Part shown: piece after piece, positions 45,040 through 57,290 of the stretch | Layout: every line of letters starts with the position of its first letter | Position numbering within the stretch: the stretch's first letter is position 1 | DNA from: Setomelanomma holmii | Lineage: Eukaryota > Ascomycota > Dothideomycetes > Pleosporales > Phaeosphaeriaceae | DNA: 64,000 nucleotides | Direction: 5' to 3' | Assembly: GCA_010015745.1 (NCBI GenBank) | Contig: ML978182.1 | Span: 62,001 to 126,000, forward strand | Program-made: the position numbers and the translations under genes | The notes under the pieces: model-generated | Seen by the model: the letters and a program-made list of their open reading frames with translations, nothing else | The model's database searches: none | What the model was told of the DNA's origin: nothing

Positions 45040-46839
45040 TTACGCACGATGCTCTTGAGTGGCCTCCCATATGCATCTTGAGCAGACGCAATCCCCACCT
45101 AGGGCGCCGGCGGCCCATTCGCGTCTCTCTTGCACAGGTAGACGAACGTCACAATAATGGCTAAGAACTTCCTCGCCCTTTTTCAACCCCGGCTTTACAT
45201 TGGCGTCCCGTCCTTCCCATTCGACGAGCTTCTCGCGGGTCCAGAATCTCATTCGGCCGTTCCATTCCCATGCCACGTTAGGGTTGCAGCTGTGGTTGGT
45301 GAGACACCACATTGGATGGACCGCTCCAATTTCCGGTTTTCCATCGAGTCCTTGTCGCGCAGATGCTGTACCCCGGAGTTTCGCGTATATTGTGTTGAAT
45401 ACCCAAGTATCGTAACGGTCGCTTTGTGTGAAAATGTTGACGTCCATCTTCTCGAGCATGTGTAGCGGAATAAGCACGTTGTTGGTGAACGAAAATGGTA
45501 GCGTCTGCGGCACAGCGCCAAAAGCATCATCAGACTTGTTATCTGCATCAACTCTCCATAATTCGTCGAGATCAAGGCCATGATAGTCACCCCAGATGTA
45601 ACGAAGCTCTTTCAAGTCCAGCGGATGAAGCCCTTGAGTATCAGCCAATGCCAATGCACGAATCAAAAGTGAGGTATAGAGGGCATCCGCAGCTTCCGCA
45701 ACAGACAGTCTGGCTTGATCCACGTCGACGCCGCACGATGATGGATGATAGCTGTCTTGAGCCAGATCGTGGCATTCAGTGCTACAGAAGAACACCTCTT
45801 CGCATTCCTCGCAAGACTGGATGTCTTCTGCCAGTTCCATCGTTGTTGTGTCCTGGCCTTTTGGTAAAGGTAGACTGCAGGCGTCGCAGTACGTTTCGTG
45901 TAGTCTTGCAATTGCAGTCAACATGGACTTTTCGACAAGAATCAGCTCCCCGGGTGAGATGTCTTCTAATGCAAACACTCCCAGTTGCTTGACATATTGG
46001 ACTTCGGGGCTTGGCGACTTCGATGGTGTGCTTGAGAGCAATGGCAATTCAGCGATCTTCACCTCTAGCTTGGGTGCCACATTTGCCATCTGCTCATTCA
46101 GAAGTTGCAGACACTCTTTCGAAAAGCGATTGGGCTCATGCTCGTTCCATGGGTACTGCTCACGTCGAACAAATCCCTTGTCAGGACAGGCGTCAATCTG
46201 CGTTTCGTCCCAGATCTTGCCGTCAGCCTCGAAAAGTGTCTGTGCCTTTTGTCTAAGAAGTGTATCATGTTGGGCAATGACTGCGTTCCCTGGGAATGCC
46301 TTCATGGCGCGTGCAAGGTACTCAAATGCACTCCGAAAGTTGCGGCAATCAAGCAAGCAGCCTATCAAGACATCGTACCTGTTGTCGTCAGTCGTGTGTT
46401 CCTACTTTATGGGGCCGACGGATTTCTTACATACGCCATCAGTGAATAATTATTCCGCGCCCAGTTCGCGACTGTCATTGGGTCATTCGCAGCTTCTGTC
46501 TCTTCAACATGGATCGCCATGTCTGCAACTTGTGTAGAAAGCTTGTCTTGTGTTGCTGCTTCTAGTGCTTCATGATGATACTCGCCCTCCTCTATCACCT
46601 CATCGATCAGAAGAAGTGCTTTATAAGCATCTCCAGCTGCTAGGTCTGGGTATCCGAGGCGTCTATAGACCTTCGCAAGATCGAGACGGTGCAATATACT
46701 GTAAGCACGCCCAGGCGTCGCCGCTTGCAGTGCAATCAGCTTGTCTACCAAAGTCTCTCTCGAGCGGTACACTTGCTGGTATAATGTTAGCGATCAATAC
46801 TGCGATGAAAGCCGGCCTTCAAGGCATACTGACATCCAT
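45040..46839 (-). CDS. SET/MYND-like (SMYD family) protein with N-terminal TPR helices
   Basis: Model: exons 46830-46839, 46435-46771 and 45040-46378; introns 46772-46829 (58 bp) and 46379-46434 (56 bp, GTATGT); 561 aa. The first exon of 10 bp (encoding MDV plus one base) is the least certain part. Residues 1-170 form TPR-like helices (HRLDLAKVYRRLGYPDLAAG, FRSAFEYLARAMKAFPGN). The SET domain starts GVFALEDISPGELILVEKS, is interrupted by a Cys-rich zinc cluster (YCDACSLPL, CEECEEVFFCSTECHDLA), and closes with WCLTNHSCNPNVAWEWNGRM. A post-SET CVCSRC follows. NHSCxPN and the downstream Tyr (SHYCD) fit S-adenosylmethionine-dependent lysine methylation; substrate unknown. Divergent from the LisH-WD40 gene. 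Confidence 0.85.
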
Positions 46840-47031
46840 GATGATGTACAGAGGCCACGGGCAGAAATTGTGCTCAGTGCAGTAACTTTTCTGGATGTGG
46901 GCAGCGCTAATTCCAATCTAGTTAGACTGGTTAACAACATCGACAAGTCCGCGGACTTCTCATCACTTCTTCCGACCATCACTGCGAATGAAATCATCTC
47001 ACAATTATCTCCTTCTCATCGAAGCCTGAAT
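46840..47031. promoter_or_regulatory. Short bidirectional promoter of SMYD-like and LisH-WD40 genes
   Basis: 192 bp between the proposed divergent start codons. Open frames run through it on both strands but lack an appropriate ATG, and are taken as chance. Confidence 0.5.
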
Positions 47032-48484
47032 ATGCTTCCATCCGGAGCTGAACTTGTAGCGCGGTTTCTGCGGTCTAACGGGTATACTGAGGTGCGGCTG
47101 GTGTCCTCAACTATTGACCAGAGCTTGCACTTATGACGCACAGACGCTCAAGAGCTTTGTCCTCGAAGCTGGCTTACCTCCCGATATTGGCGCTGAACTC
47201 GGCGATGCAACAACAATCGAATCTATCCTGCAAGAGAAGAAAGCCTTTGATACCAGCCTTAATTTCGAGAAGCTAGGTTTAGATGACGAAGAGCGCGTAT
47301 GGTCAGCACCAGCGCCCTCGAAACCAACAATACTTTCCTCACTGCCAAGCCGTTCCAACATCCTCAGTATTACTGTGTTCGACCTGCGCTTGCCAAACGT
47401 AGATATGGCCCAACCATACATTGCTGTCACGACTGCCGACCGGAAACTGCACCTCCTGGACCCCACTTCGCCGAATCTCGATGTAGCACGCTCTTATTCT
47501 AGTATCCAAGACTCCCCAGTACTGGATGTTATTGCTCTCAGCACGCAGGATATTTTAACCGCTTCTATGTCAGGCAAACTGCGACTATACAATACTGTCG
47601 AAGACAAAGTACTTGAAGAGCGTAGAGATCACTCGAAGTACGTTGTCAAGATCGCGAAACAAAGAGTTGGAGATACCACTTGGATTGCCACTGCTGGTTG
47701 GGATGCCAAAATCTTTGTGTATCGGCTTAAGGCTGATGGTGGTCGCATGCAGCTCGGACGACCTGCTGCGGACTTGACACTTCCAAGCATTCCAGAAACA
47801 CTCGCATTCGTTACGTCACCTGAAGATGGAACACCCATACTTGTAGTAACTCGGCGGGATGCTACGTTCCTATTTTTCTACACTTTACCTACTGGGGATG
47901 CGCCGGCATTGAACCTGCTCGGGAAGCAGAATCTGGCCCCACACTCGAACGCATGGGTTTCTTTTACGCCATGCGACGTGCAACTATCTCCCTCGGACCC
48001 ATCAGTGCTAGCTGTTGCGACATCAACAACACCCCACATGAAATTGCTAGTCGTTAGACTTTTGATCCCAACGAAAGCCTCTTCACTACTTGCCGCCAAC
48101 CCAATTCCGGATCTCATTGGAACTATCACACAAGCCTCCCAGGCGCGTGCTGAGCTACTGGTTCAGGATCGAGAGGAGGCTGCCATTCTCGTCAATGTCA
48201 GCACACTTGCGCCACAAACGAAATACTCGACTCCACGTCTAGTCTGGCGCCCTGATGGCTCCGGCGTCTATGTCAGCTCAGACGATGGTATAGTTCGGGG
48301 CATTGAGGCATACAGTGGAAAGCTGATGGCCACTTTAGAGGCTCATGACCCTGGATCAAAGCTTCGTTGCTTGTGGGCTGGTGTTGTTAGAGCATGCTCC
48401 ACCACAGATACGAACCTTGGATCTCAACACGAATTATTCATCAGTGGCGGCTTTGACCAGAAGTTAATCGTCTGGCACAAATAG
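47032..48484 (+). CDS. LisH and WD40-repeat protein
   Basis: Two exons, 47032-47091 and 47144-48484; intron 52 bp (donor GTGCGG, phase 0); 466 aa. Joining gives SGAELVARFLRSNGYTETLKSFV, a LisH dimerisation motif, written here in two pieces as AELVARFLRSNGYTE and TLKSFVLEAGLP. The rest is a beta-propeller with WD-like blades (ILTASMSGKLRLYN, WIATAGWDAKIFVYRL, GVYVSSDDGIVRGIEAYSG, and the closing LFISGGFDQKLIVWHK). No enzyme motif is seen, so it is likely a scaffold. I cannot name the complex. The start is the only ATG just before the LisH. Confidence 0.85.
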
Positions 48485-49561
48485 CAGTCTTCCACCCATC
48501 ATCGGTGTGCGCCAAAGTCGAGTATGCCTGGACATATTCGGTCTGCCAGGATGCATCATGGCGCTCCTCGGATCATCCCGGCACTAAAGCTCAGTTCAAA
48601 CGGAGCCAGATGTACCATGATTGGAAGGTGTGTATCAAGGCAATCACCAGAGGCACACAGCGGCGTACGGAGGTCTGTTCCGCCATGACCGCCTCACCTG
48701 CGATATTGCGTCTCCGGAGTCTGCACCTACATTACATGGTCTCAAATCTTGCAAAGCTACATGGTCCTGGACGTCAGTACTATCAATATCCGACGATTTT
48801 CGGGTCACGTTCTGGAGATGATGCCAAGCACGGGTCAACCGTAGTTTGCTTTTTCTGAGACCCTGCGCTAGGATAGGGTTGCTGCGCCATTTCACGATCG
48901 GACACTAGCATCGCTGTTACACCAACCTAAACTACAACGAGATACCACCCGTGGCCGTATGCAAGTCATTTGTATGCAATGCAAGGGTTAGTCCTCATCT
49001 TCTCAGTATCTCGGTAGCAGGTGTTAGCGTTTTGAAGAAAGCCGTTAGGGTAGCCCAGCTCGTATGATTTCGACCAATGCTGGCTCTGAAGTCCTTGTTG
49101 GACGAAAATTCTCGACATTCGTCTAACTCATTCATGCTCCACATTTTCTGGGGAGACCGGGCCGCCTGTGGTCTATTCCAGTTCCAATACGCCTTCTCCG
49201 AGAAAAGCTTCTATCCTATTATTCAAAGTCAGGAAATCCTGTCGACGGCCACCCCCCACCAGTAAGCTGACTCGTCCCTCTATTTTCTGGACCTTATTTC
49301 TTATTTCGCGTCTCTCAGGTCTTATGCTCGCCGAGAGCATGGCATATAAGTATCGACTCGGTCGTACGCAATGTATGCAACCAACCTTCACACCTTGCAT
49401 TTTCGTCTTCGTGGAACATACTTATCGTCTCTTTGAGTTATTCGATCCTGGCTTTGCTGCAGGTGCAAGCTCGATCAATTGCCTTTCTGCAGTAGTACTA
49501 TCAGTCGCCTTTGCCAGCCTATCACAATAGCTTCCCTTAAGGTTACGTCTAAGAGGTCATA
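48485..49561. other. Intergenic between WD40 and RRM genes
   Basis: 1.08 kb. Short ORFs without domains; nothing recognised. Confidence 0.5.
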
Positions 49562-50561
49562 ATGTCCCACATCAGCTCGTTCAAAGATGGAGATGGTGAC
49601 TTCCTACTTGTCATATCCGGTTCCACACGGCATGCACCATACCTGAGCGGCTGGCAAGAATTCAAGGACCACATCCGAAAAGTTGTGAAAGAGCAACCAG
49701 GTTGGGTTGATGTCGTCTCGAGTCAAAGCCAGCGCCGAGGCGAAATGCAAGGCTGGGCGAGGCTGAGAGACCGAGAAGATGCAGATGCGGCATACAGTAC
49801 GTGTCATACTCGCATTGATATCTGTTCACCAGAGCTGACATTGACTCGTAGAGATCTACGCAAGGTCTAAGGGCATGCTCGTGCATGTCTGGGAAACTTG
49901 CCGGAGCAGCGAAGGGTTTCGCATGATGAAATGCAATTGCTCGTTACTATTCTCAGACGTACCTGAAGGATCGCATTCTGTGGGACGATGTGGAATCGAT
50001 CTTGGGAGGGTCAGCCAACATACAGGTGGTGGCAAAGCTGCATATCCAACGTCGGCACCGCAGTATGTGCCAGCTCAGCCAATCTACGCCTATGGATATC
50101 CCGTGGGGCAGTCGTATAGCACACCTGCGATGTATCCCGGGTATGCACCGCAAGCCCAGATGCCGGTCTATTCCGCCAACTCACACGGTATGCCGGTGAA
50201 CATTCGGCACGGGGCTGTCCTAACGGAAGCTCGCGGCATTTTCATCCACAATTTGAGTTACAAATGTGGCCCCACAGATCTGTACCAACTTCTTCTTACC
50301 GTCGGACACCCGGTCGACTACAGGCTTCTCAAAGATGCTCGGAGTGGCACCTTCAAAGGCTCAGCAACTGCATCATTTGGAACTCAAGAACAAGCACAAT
50401 ACGCTGCCCATTACCTGAATGGCGTAGAGCACATGGGCATGAAGCTCAATGTACGCATGGACAAAGAAATTACAACCGTCGGACAAGCCGGTCCGCCACT
50501 GATCGTAGGATCAGACATGTACAGAGTAAGACCCATACGGTCAGTTGTTGAGCGCTGCTGA
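49562..50561 (+). CDS. RNA-binding protein with two RRM-like domains
   Basis: Two exons, 49562-49796 and 49852-50561; intron 55 bp (GTACGT donor); 314 aa. The N-terminal domain starts DFLLVISGSTRHAPYLSGWQ and EFKDHIRKVVKEQPGWVDVV, then GWARLRDREDADAAYKIYA across the intron: an atypical RRM. A conserved MLVHVWETCRSSEGFRMMKC block follows, then a Tyr/Pro/Gln-rich linker. A standard RRM at about 215-290 has RNP2 IFIHNLSY and RNP1-like GSATASFG. The final codons may be wrong: a strong donor (AGAGTAAGA) at 50526 could splice to 50571 and end two codons later (tac tag). Predicted mRNA-binding; no ortholog name given. Confidence 0.85.
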
Positions 50562-52939
50562 TGCCGAGCAGTACTAGTAGCACTGCTGCAGCAAGACTTC
50601 GGTCCTTTTCGTCCCTTTTGGTCACTGGACATTGATTGTATGATGCCATATCTCGAAGGGCAAAAGAAGGTCTCACTTGGCCTGGCCATGAGATCACACA
50701 TTTTGGTCCACATTTTCCCTGTATAGGTTGCGCCGCTTCTGCTGCGTAGCTCTTGTTTTCGTCATGTAATGAAAATGAACAAGGGTGTAGTTAATTCTTC
50801 TCGCTTATATTGAATCCTGGCAGCCACAATCTGTTCCGCACTGGTGGGATCGAAGGCGCTCGGCAACATGGGTCGCACCATTTTGTTTGTGCCCGCCTAC
50901 GGCATTCATTTCCAGCAAAGACCCTTCTCAGCCGCGTAACGAACACTTCTGAGGCACTGCAGTGTCCCGTTTCCCCACGTCCTTTTATTCGCTCAAAATC
51001 CGACTGGACGTGTGTGACCCTTGGCAAGAACAAGGGCGCCCCTTTCACCGGCACACCGCCGACAGGCTGCGGCGCTTATCGATGCATGTAACGTCTGCAC
51101 TTCACACCTTAGCGCGCAAACACGTTGTAAGCGCTTTCCTACCTCGTCTTTATGCGCAGCCTGGCGCCCCGCTGATGCAAGATAACTCTAGCCTGTCGGC
51201 TTGTTTCAGGACACGTTCTTGGGCTGCGTTGATTTGATCGGATGCTGATGTGCTGACCACAAGAGGCTCATTAGGCTGATGAAGGGACAACGGAGATCTT
51301 CGGTGGGCTTGCTCCAACCCCTCTCTATAGTGTTCTGCTGTTAAGGACTCCTGCCCATGTGCACAATCGGCACACTTTCCGGCCAAGTAATACCGCACAG
51401 TTGCAATCGAGTGTCTTCCTATCGACTGATGGTAAGTTACTCTGGAGTTATTGAATGTCCACGTGTATTGCGCAGATCCTTGAGTGACAGGGAAACCGAC
51501 ACTGAGGTATCCCATGCGAGATCGACATTGGAACAAGGTTGTCAATCCTACGGCCTCCTGCAGGGTATCACAGCATGGAACGGCGTTACCGACATGTCGG
51601 GCGCATACCAAGAAATGGGAGCGTTCATCTCTTGAAGCTTGGTAGCATGAAGGATACATTGTGATCAGGCTATAATTGCATTGACGTTGTAACACTAGCA
51701 CACTATAGTCGATCGCCGACATCAGTCAGTTACACAAGATCCACCGTACGAATCGCCGAGGTGGAGGTCCTATGCCGCAGTCACAAATGCCGTCGGCAGA
51801 AGACGAAAGCCAAGAACTAAATCATGGTAATGGCTCCTCCACCGGCTCACGCCTCAATCACCGGAGACCGCCGATAGATCGCGTCGGGTACGCAGCCCCA
51901 TGCTACATGCTCTCCAAGCATCGAGGCTCTGCCTGCCAAATTTCGGGGATTCGAGGATGCCCTAGGTGTGGAAAGACCTGCGTCTCCCTGATCCATCTAC
52001 ATATGTTGTGGTCCCGATTTACATACATGCACCTGATGAAAATCATGACGTGATTGATGAAACCTTGTTCGTTGACCGCCAACAAGCGAACATGGACGCG
52101 ACAACGAAGTTGATCATGCCACCAAAACATGTCTCGATGGGCATCATTGCGTTTTTTTTTGGGTCGGAATCGAGTACCAACCACTCAACACCTGCAAAGC
52201 CTCACAGCATATCCTCCCCCCTGAATCACTATACCATGCAGACCATAAGGACGTTTGTGCGTGAAACCTCAACACCAAGACAATGAAAACGCTCCACCCA
52301 AGCAATCGACAACGCTGCGAGACGCCAAAGAGCCAACGGCCAGAGCCACACTGCTACAACATCTTCCTAAACCCAAGCACCTGGCTGCCGGGTCTTGTAT
52401 CAAAGTCAACCTTGCGAATCGCGATCTTCCTCACAGCCTCAAACCCAACGTACGACCAACGTACGATGACCTGGATGGCCCACGCGCCCTCGCGCGCGCG
52501 ATGACTTGCATGTCTCCGTTCCACGAGTACAACGGCAACGGCGAGCTGCACATCATCATACCACACATACACCATTTCCAAATCAGCGGGACTATGGCGT
52601 AGACTGCAAAGCTTACTCTGACTACGTGCCGTGGGAAAAGGGCCGATAACGACCGAACTTCTGCGGATGGCTGGCGGCCTGAGCTAGTGGGGCGTAGAGA
52701 GTAGGAGCGATTACTCCGTGTAGGAAGGATAGATCTGGCCAGCGGTGATTGAGGTATATCGTAGCTTTGAAAGAACGACCGAAGTCCTGTTGATTGTTAT
52801 GGCAGTTGGCTGTCTTCAAAGTATCGTGCGGCGTTACGTTTAGGCGGAATCGCTGAACGTGTCAAATGCTGCATATATGCTCCAAAACAATGCTCGAATC
52901 CATGCGATACCTGGCGAACGGAAAATAATCGCCTTGCTC
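50562..52939. other. Gene-poor intergenic region
   Basis: 2.4 kb. A 190-codon minus-strand ORF (51150-51722) and plus-strand ORFs of about 93-115 codons (51772-52602) were inspected; none shows a domain or sensible amino-acid bias. Confidence 0.5.
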
Positions 52940-54420
52940 TTACACTCTCCATCCTTTCTTCTGCGTTCTCACCGTGACAATATACAACACCAACAACCAG
53001 CAAGTTCCCATCATCAGACACGCTCCACTCCACACCTGGACACCAATAAAGTCCGTCCGTCCTTCCTTCCTCCTCAACAACGCACCAGCAATGGGCGCTC
53101 CAATAAGCGACGCTATACTCGAGACGCTCCACGACATGCCCAACCTTGTTCCCAGGCGCGACAAGTCGGGTGTGATATTCGCAAATGCAGCTGACGGCAC
53201 AGTGACCAATGCTGCGGAGAAGAACCCCCAGAGCACCGAAAACGCGATCATGTTCGATTCCGCCTCGATGCTGATCCAAGACAGAGCCAGGACGCCGCTC
53301 GAGAAGGTGCACAGAATCCACGTTACGATGGCGCCAGCGTAGTGCGCGAATACACCGCTGATCAAACGGCCGAAGAAACTTCCTGCGACGGCGAACACGA
53401 GCATGTACAACGCCAGACTATCGGATGAGCCGAGGCGTTCTCGCGCATACGTCGGGATGTAGAAGTACGGTACAATGTAGCCCAGGAACGTGAAGAACGT
53501 CGAGGCTGTGAAGATGAGGAAGAGCTTGTCCTTGAGCGCGGACTTATCGAAGAGTGCGCGAGCTTTTCTGCGTGTCGCGAGCATGGAGCTACCTGATAGG
53601 AGCGCTGGTATAGACACCAGGGCCGCGGCGAGGGCGACGAAGCCGATGCCTCTGATGGCCCAGGGGAAGCCGACGGTCTTGGTGAGACGGTCGAACATGA
53701 TGATGTAGATGACTCCGCCGACAGCGATGCCACTCATGACTATGCCCATAGCTAGTGCTCGTTTGCGCGAGAACCATACTCCGACCAATGCTAGACTGGG
53801 GATGTACAGCAAGCCGGCACCGAGACCCATACACAAGCCTTGGCTTAGGAAGACTTGCCAGTATGTCGTGCTGAGGCTCAGCATCATGATGCCGAAGACC
53901 ACGAGGAAATTCCCGATAATGAGCATGGAACGGAAGTAACCCAGATCAAACAGGGGACCGGACAAGACGCCGAAGAAAATAAGGAGCCATGCTTGCACGG
54001 TGCCGATCCATGATATGGCCGATGGTGTCTCCGAAGAGAGTAGTGTAGTACGGTAGTAGGATTGAAAAGCGCCATATGTCAACGTGAAGCCCCTAGGTTA
54101 TGTGAGTACGATAACGAAGTCGCTTCATGGACGAAATCTACTGACCATATATTTACGTAAATGAAGAATCCGCCAAACACCTTAAGCCAAGCGTGAAGTC
54201 CGCCATCTGGTGGAGGAGGAATGACTGACTCGGTCGTCGCCGCCGAAAGTGGATTGAGATGCCTTTCGCGATCCTCGCTCACTACTGCCTCTTGCTTCTC
54301 CTTGTTTCCCATCGGATACCGGTGTGTTGAAGCTGGTCGCGAAACGACATGTTCCTCAGTAGTGGTAGATGAACTTCCCTCCGCCACCTTTTTTTCGTCG
54401 AGGTCTATTGGAGCAGGCAT
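52940..54420 (-). CDS. MFS monocarboxylate-type transporter (MCT/riboflavin-like family)
   Basis: Two exons, 54146-54420 and 52940-54092; intron 53 bp with a non-standard GTCAGT donor; 475 aa. The start MPAPIDLDEKK is preferred; an earlier in-frame start is possible. Residues 1-75 are polar and cytosolic. The MCT signature PPPDGGLHAWLKVFGGFFIY begins helix 1 and the splice gives NIWGFTLTYGAFQSYY. Twelve helices follow, with the MFS loop as SGPLFDLGYFRSMLIIG and the central motif GVWFSRKRALAMGIVMSG. The end QKKGWRV is cytosolic. Relatives move short organic acids, riboflavin or secondary metabolites across the plasma membrane; substrate unknown. Confidence 0.92.
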
Positions 54421-55570
54421 CGAAACCAACGAAGTTTGCCAACAGGGTCCAGCTGAGCTCAAATAGGATCACGTCTCGGAATTAAAGACCATCGAGTCAG
54501 TGGATCTTCTATTCCGAACGGGCTAGATCTACCGCGGAGAGGTCTTGAATTCCGCTTTGCTGGTTCATCAATTGTAGAGCACGCAGGTAATGGCGATTCA
54601 GGCGCGATTTGAAAAGCGATGCATGGGAGTAAGTAGGCAGCATTTCCATCGAGCCTCAGGAATTCCATAACGTTATATAGCGTGCGAAAGTATGGGGCAT
54701 CGGTCAATGACGATTTAGCAGCGTTTCCTTTTCTGGCTGTGGCGTTGCGGGGAGCGTGGTGCCGAGGTCGGGAATTGCAACTCAGTAGATAGTCTAACGA
54801 CGAAGGGGTTAGTGAATGGGATATTTCCAGTGTGCGACCGCGGATAAGTAGAATATCCGAAGGACATACTGGCTGCAAAGGTTGAGTTGTCGCAAGGCAT
54901 CACAGTAGGCGTACGAAATAGTGGACGTGTAAGGCATGCGTGCTTTCTTTGGCACGTGTACAATCTCGTCGAATTGCGACTGATGTGTAGATAATGAGCC
55001 GATTTATGCCAAAATTCCTCGCAACAGCTGGGTTGCGGATTGTCTCGCAGAGAGGACATTCAAGAATTGAGGCAAGCTCCAGGTCGTAAGATTGGCCCGA
55101 AGTCGCTGTTGAGGGCTAAAGAATTGCTGCATCGATAGCCCGAAATTGTACCATACGATACTTTTCGAGCTTCAATTGCGATGCTGGCATAAATCTCGAC
55201 ATTGCCAATCGAGTCACGTTCTTCTCATCAGAGGCGCCCCATCAAACCTTTCGACCCTAATCAGAGGACATTCAGATGCCGAGCTTGCGAACTCTGCATG
55301 ATGCATTGGCGCGTAGTGCGAACCGGAGAGAAGAGTGAGGTGGCTTTGCGAAAGTATGGACATTGAAGGATATATTCGTGACTCCAGAAAGTACTGTCCA
55401 TCGCCTAGCAAATCGGATCGAAAAGCGCCCGTAAGAATGTGTTATACAAACGACTCGCTGGCCCTGTCTGTTTGTCCCAGCGCCGTATGGCTGTTCATTC
55501 GACAACTGCTGGAGCGTCTTCTTTATGTTCGTCGTGCGTGGTGGTCTCCCTCGGTTGGTCCGTCACAGCT
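54421..55570. other. Intergenic upstream of the MCT-like gene
   Basis: 1.15 kb between the MCT start and the THO1 stop. No supported gene or repeat. Confidence 0.5.
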
Positions 55571-56410
55571 TCAGGATGCTGCCGTCTTTGCCCACTTCGC
55601 CTTCCTGGCGTCGGCAGCTGCCTTGTCTTTCTCGGTCATCCAAGAGCCACCACTCGGCTCTTTGCGAGGCTCCCTGTCACCTTTGTTCTTCGAGTCGCGG
55701 TTGTCGCGGTTGTCACGGTTGTCACGGTTGTCACGGTTGTCACGATTGTCGCGTCGGTCTCTTCCTCCACGTCCGCGTCCACCGGACCGACCACCACCAC
55801 GTCGCTTGTTGTCACCTGCGTCGTCACCGCCCTCACGTCCGCGCTTCCGTGGCCGCTCTGGAAGTGCCTCGTCTAGACCCTTGGGTGGCCCAACCTCTCC
55901 AAATTTCTTGGCGCGCTCCAACTTCTTCAAGCCCTCATCGTCCTCGACCTTTAGACCAAACTTCTCTGCGCGCTTCTTGCGCCTCTCAATTTCCTCCTCA
56001 AGGTTTGTGGCCGCAAGGCCTCTCGTGTAATCTGGCACAGGCTCTTTCTTCTCCTCTGGTATTGCCTCATCAGCAGGAGGCTGCACAGTCAAGTCGTCGG
56101 TCTGGGCAGGATCGATGTCGGCAATCTGATTTGGCACAGCTTGGGGGTTTGGGGCTTGACCTTCCCCTCCAGCTTTCTCAATCGTCTCCTCGTTTGTAGT
56201 GACAGGAGCTTCTGTCTTGGCAGCTGGCGCGGCAGTATCGTCGCCCTCGTCGTCCCAGTCGATCTCGTCTTCAGCGTTGACCTTGGTCTTTGACTCGTCG
56301 TCCTTGGTGAGACGGTCGACCATGTCTGCTTTCTTTCCGCCTGTCGGGAGCTTGCGTTCCTTGAGCAGCGCCTCAAGCTCCGCATTCTTCATTTTCGCAT
56401 AGTCCGGCAT
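55571..56410 (-). CDS. THO1: SAP-domain RNA/DNA-binding protein THO1 (SARNP/CIP29-like)
   Basis: Single exon; start chosen at 56410 (MPDYAKMKNAELEALLKERK); 279 aa. The SAP motif occupies residues about 3-38 (AELEALLKERKLPTGGKKAD then MVDRLTK). The middle is acidic and Pro/Ala-rich. At about 145-200 is the Tho1/MOS11-type C-terminal RNA-binding helix pair (LEEEIERRKKRAEKFGL, GLKKLERAKKFG). The C-terminus is an RGG/RDN-rich tail followed by a helix (MTEKDKAAADARKAKWAK). Yeast Tho1 and human SARNP join the mRNA export machinery (TREX, with the Sub2/UAP56 helicase) during transcription. The RDN repeats are encoded by a short tandem repeat. Confidence 0.92.
   Translation of the reverse strand: MPDYAKMKNAELEALLKERKLPTGGKKADMVDRLTKDDESKTKVNAEDEIDWDDEGDDTAAPAAKTEAPVTTNEETIEKAGGEGQAPNPQAVPNQIADIDPAQTDDLTVQPPADEAIPEEKKEPVPDYTRGLAATNLEEEIERRKKRAEKFGLKVEDDEGLKKLERAKKFGEVGPPKGLDEALPERPRKRGREGGDDAGDNKRRGGGRSGGRGRGGRDRRDNRDNRDNRDNRDNRDNRDSKNKGDREPRKEPSGGSWMTEKDKAAADARKAKWAKTAAS
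55698..55751 (-). repeat. 9-bp tandem repeat encoding Arg-Asp-Asn in THO1
   Basis: Six copies of CGGTTGTCA or close variants (third base of unit G or A, one CGATTGTCG) run without break. Each gives one RDN tripeptide. The unit length keeps frame, so copy number could vary without frameshift. Confidence 0.92.
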
Positions 56411-57290
56411 CTTGAATGTTGATGCGACTGGCGATGTGGGTAAAGGTATTGTTATTAGGCGCGACACGAATAGGAGGCGCGCGATTATTGGTGGGCGCGA
56501 CCGTTGCGAGAACTAGGAGCTGGCCGAATTGGATAACAAGCGGATCTACTCAAGAGTCCGAGCTAGCGAGACGCGCAAAGAAGCGAAGGTTGATGGACGA
56601 GACGGTGCTGCTGCGATCGAAACAATGGCGGTACGTGAAGAAAGGCGCGCATTGAGTGAGTTTCGAGCACTGACCTCAGCCAAGACGCTAGACCAGATAT
56701 GGGCTAGCAGGTTTTCTACCACTACGGCCGTCTCGTCTCATCTGCAACGCTGGTGATATCTCGCAGTCTAGGTCTGCTCTAGAAAACGACATAGACGTGT
56801 AGACTTGGTGTCTTCTTGCATCTTACTGTTCACCCTTTCTCAGAATGACGTTTGTGTTCGGATCTGTGGGTGGCTGTCCCTTGCACAGAAAGTCTTACAC
56901 AACATCAACACAAAGCCAATTGTTTGCGCGTGAATCGCGTACCTGAATCCGATTGTCTCTTCTCGACGCGCACAAAGATGACGAGCGTCCATAGATGGTT
57001 GACAAACAGTCCAAAGGGGATCTCCGTTTGCGGCAAGCCACACTTCTGCTCTCTACTGCACCTTTGTCTATCAACATAACAAAGAGATTTCCTTGCAACA
57101 TCCTGTTCAATAATCTTGCCAGGCCTGACTAATGCCATGTTCAACCGTCGGGATACTTGATACTTCACTGAACATCTGTGGCCTCAACAACCGTCCAGTG
57201 TTGGTTATCATCCATTGCATACGCATAATATACCGATTTGCGTCCCACGATTCCACGATTCCATTACGTCCGAAATAAATTCAAGCTACA
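56411..57290. promoter_or_regulatory. Divergent 5' region of THO1 and the AT-hook gene
   Basis: 880 bp between two divergent ATGs; no supported gene. No particular motif stood out. Confidence 0.5.

Noticed and set aside
46741..47136. 131-codon plus-strand ORF as N-terminus of the WD40 protein
   Set aside because: Its start is not ATG and it overlaps the SMYD-like gene; the ATG at 47032 directly precedes the LisH motif.
51150..51722. 190-codon minus-strand ORF
   Set aside because: No domain, no biased composition typical of the neighbours, no splice partner.
51772..52602. Overlapping plus-strand ORFs with a CPRCGK motif
   Set aside because: A single CxxC in a short ORF is not enough; no continuation in a compatible frame was found.
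55525..56199. 224-codon His/Arg-rich plus-strand ORF
   Set aside because: Antisense to THO1, including its tandem repeat.
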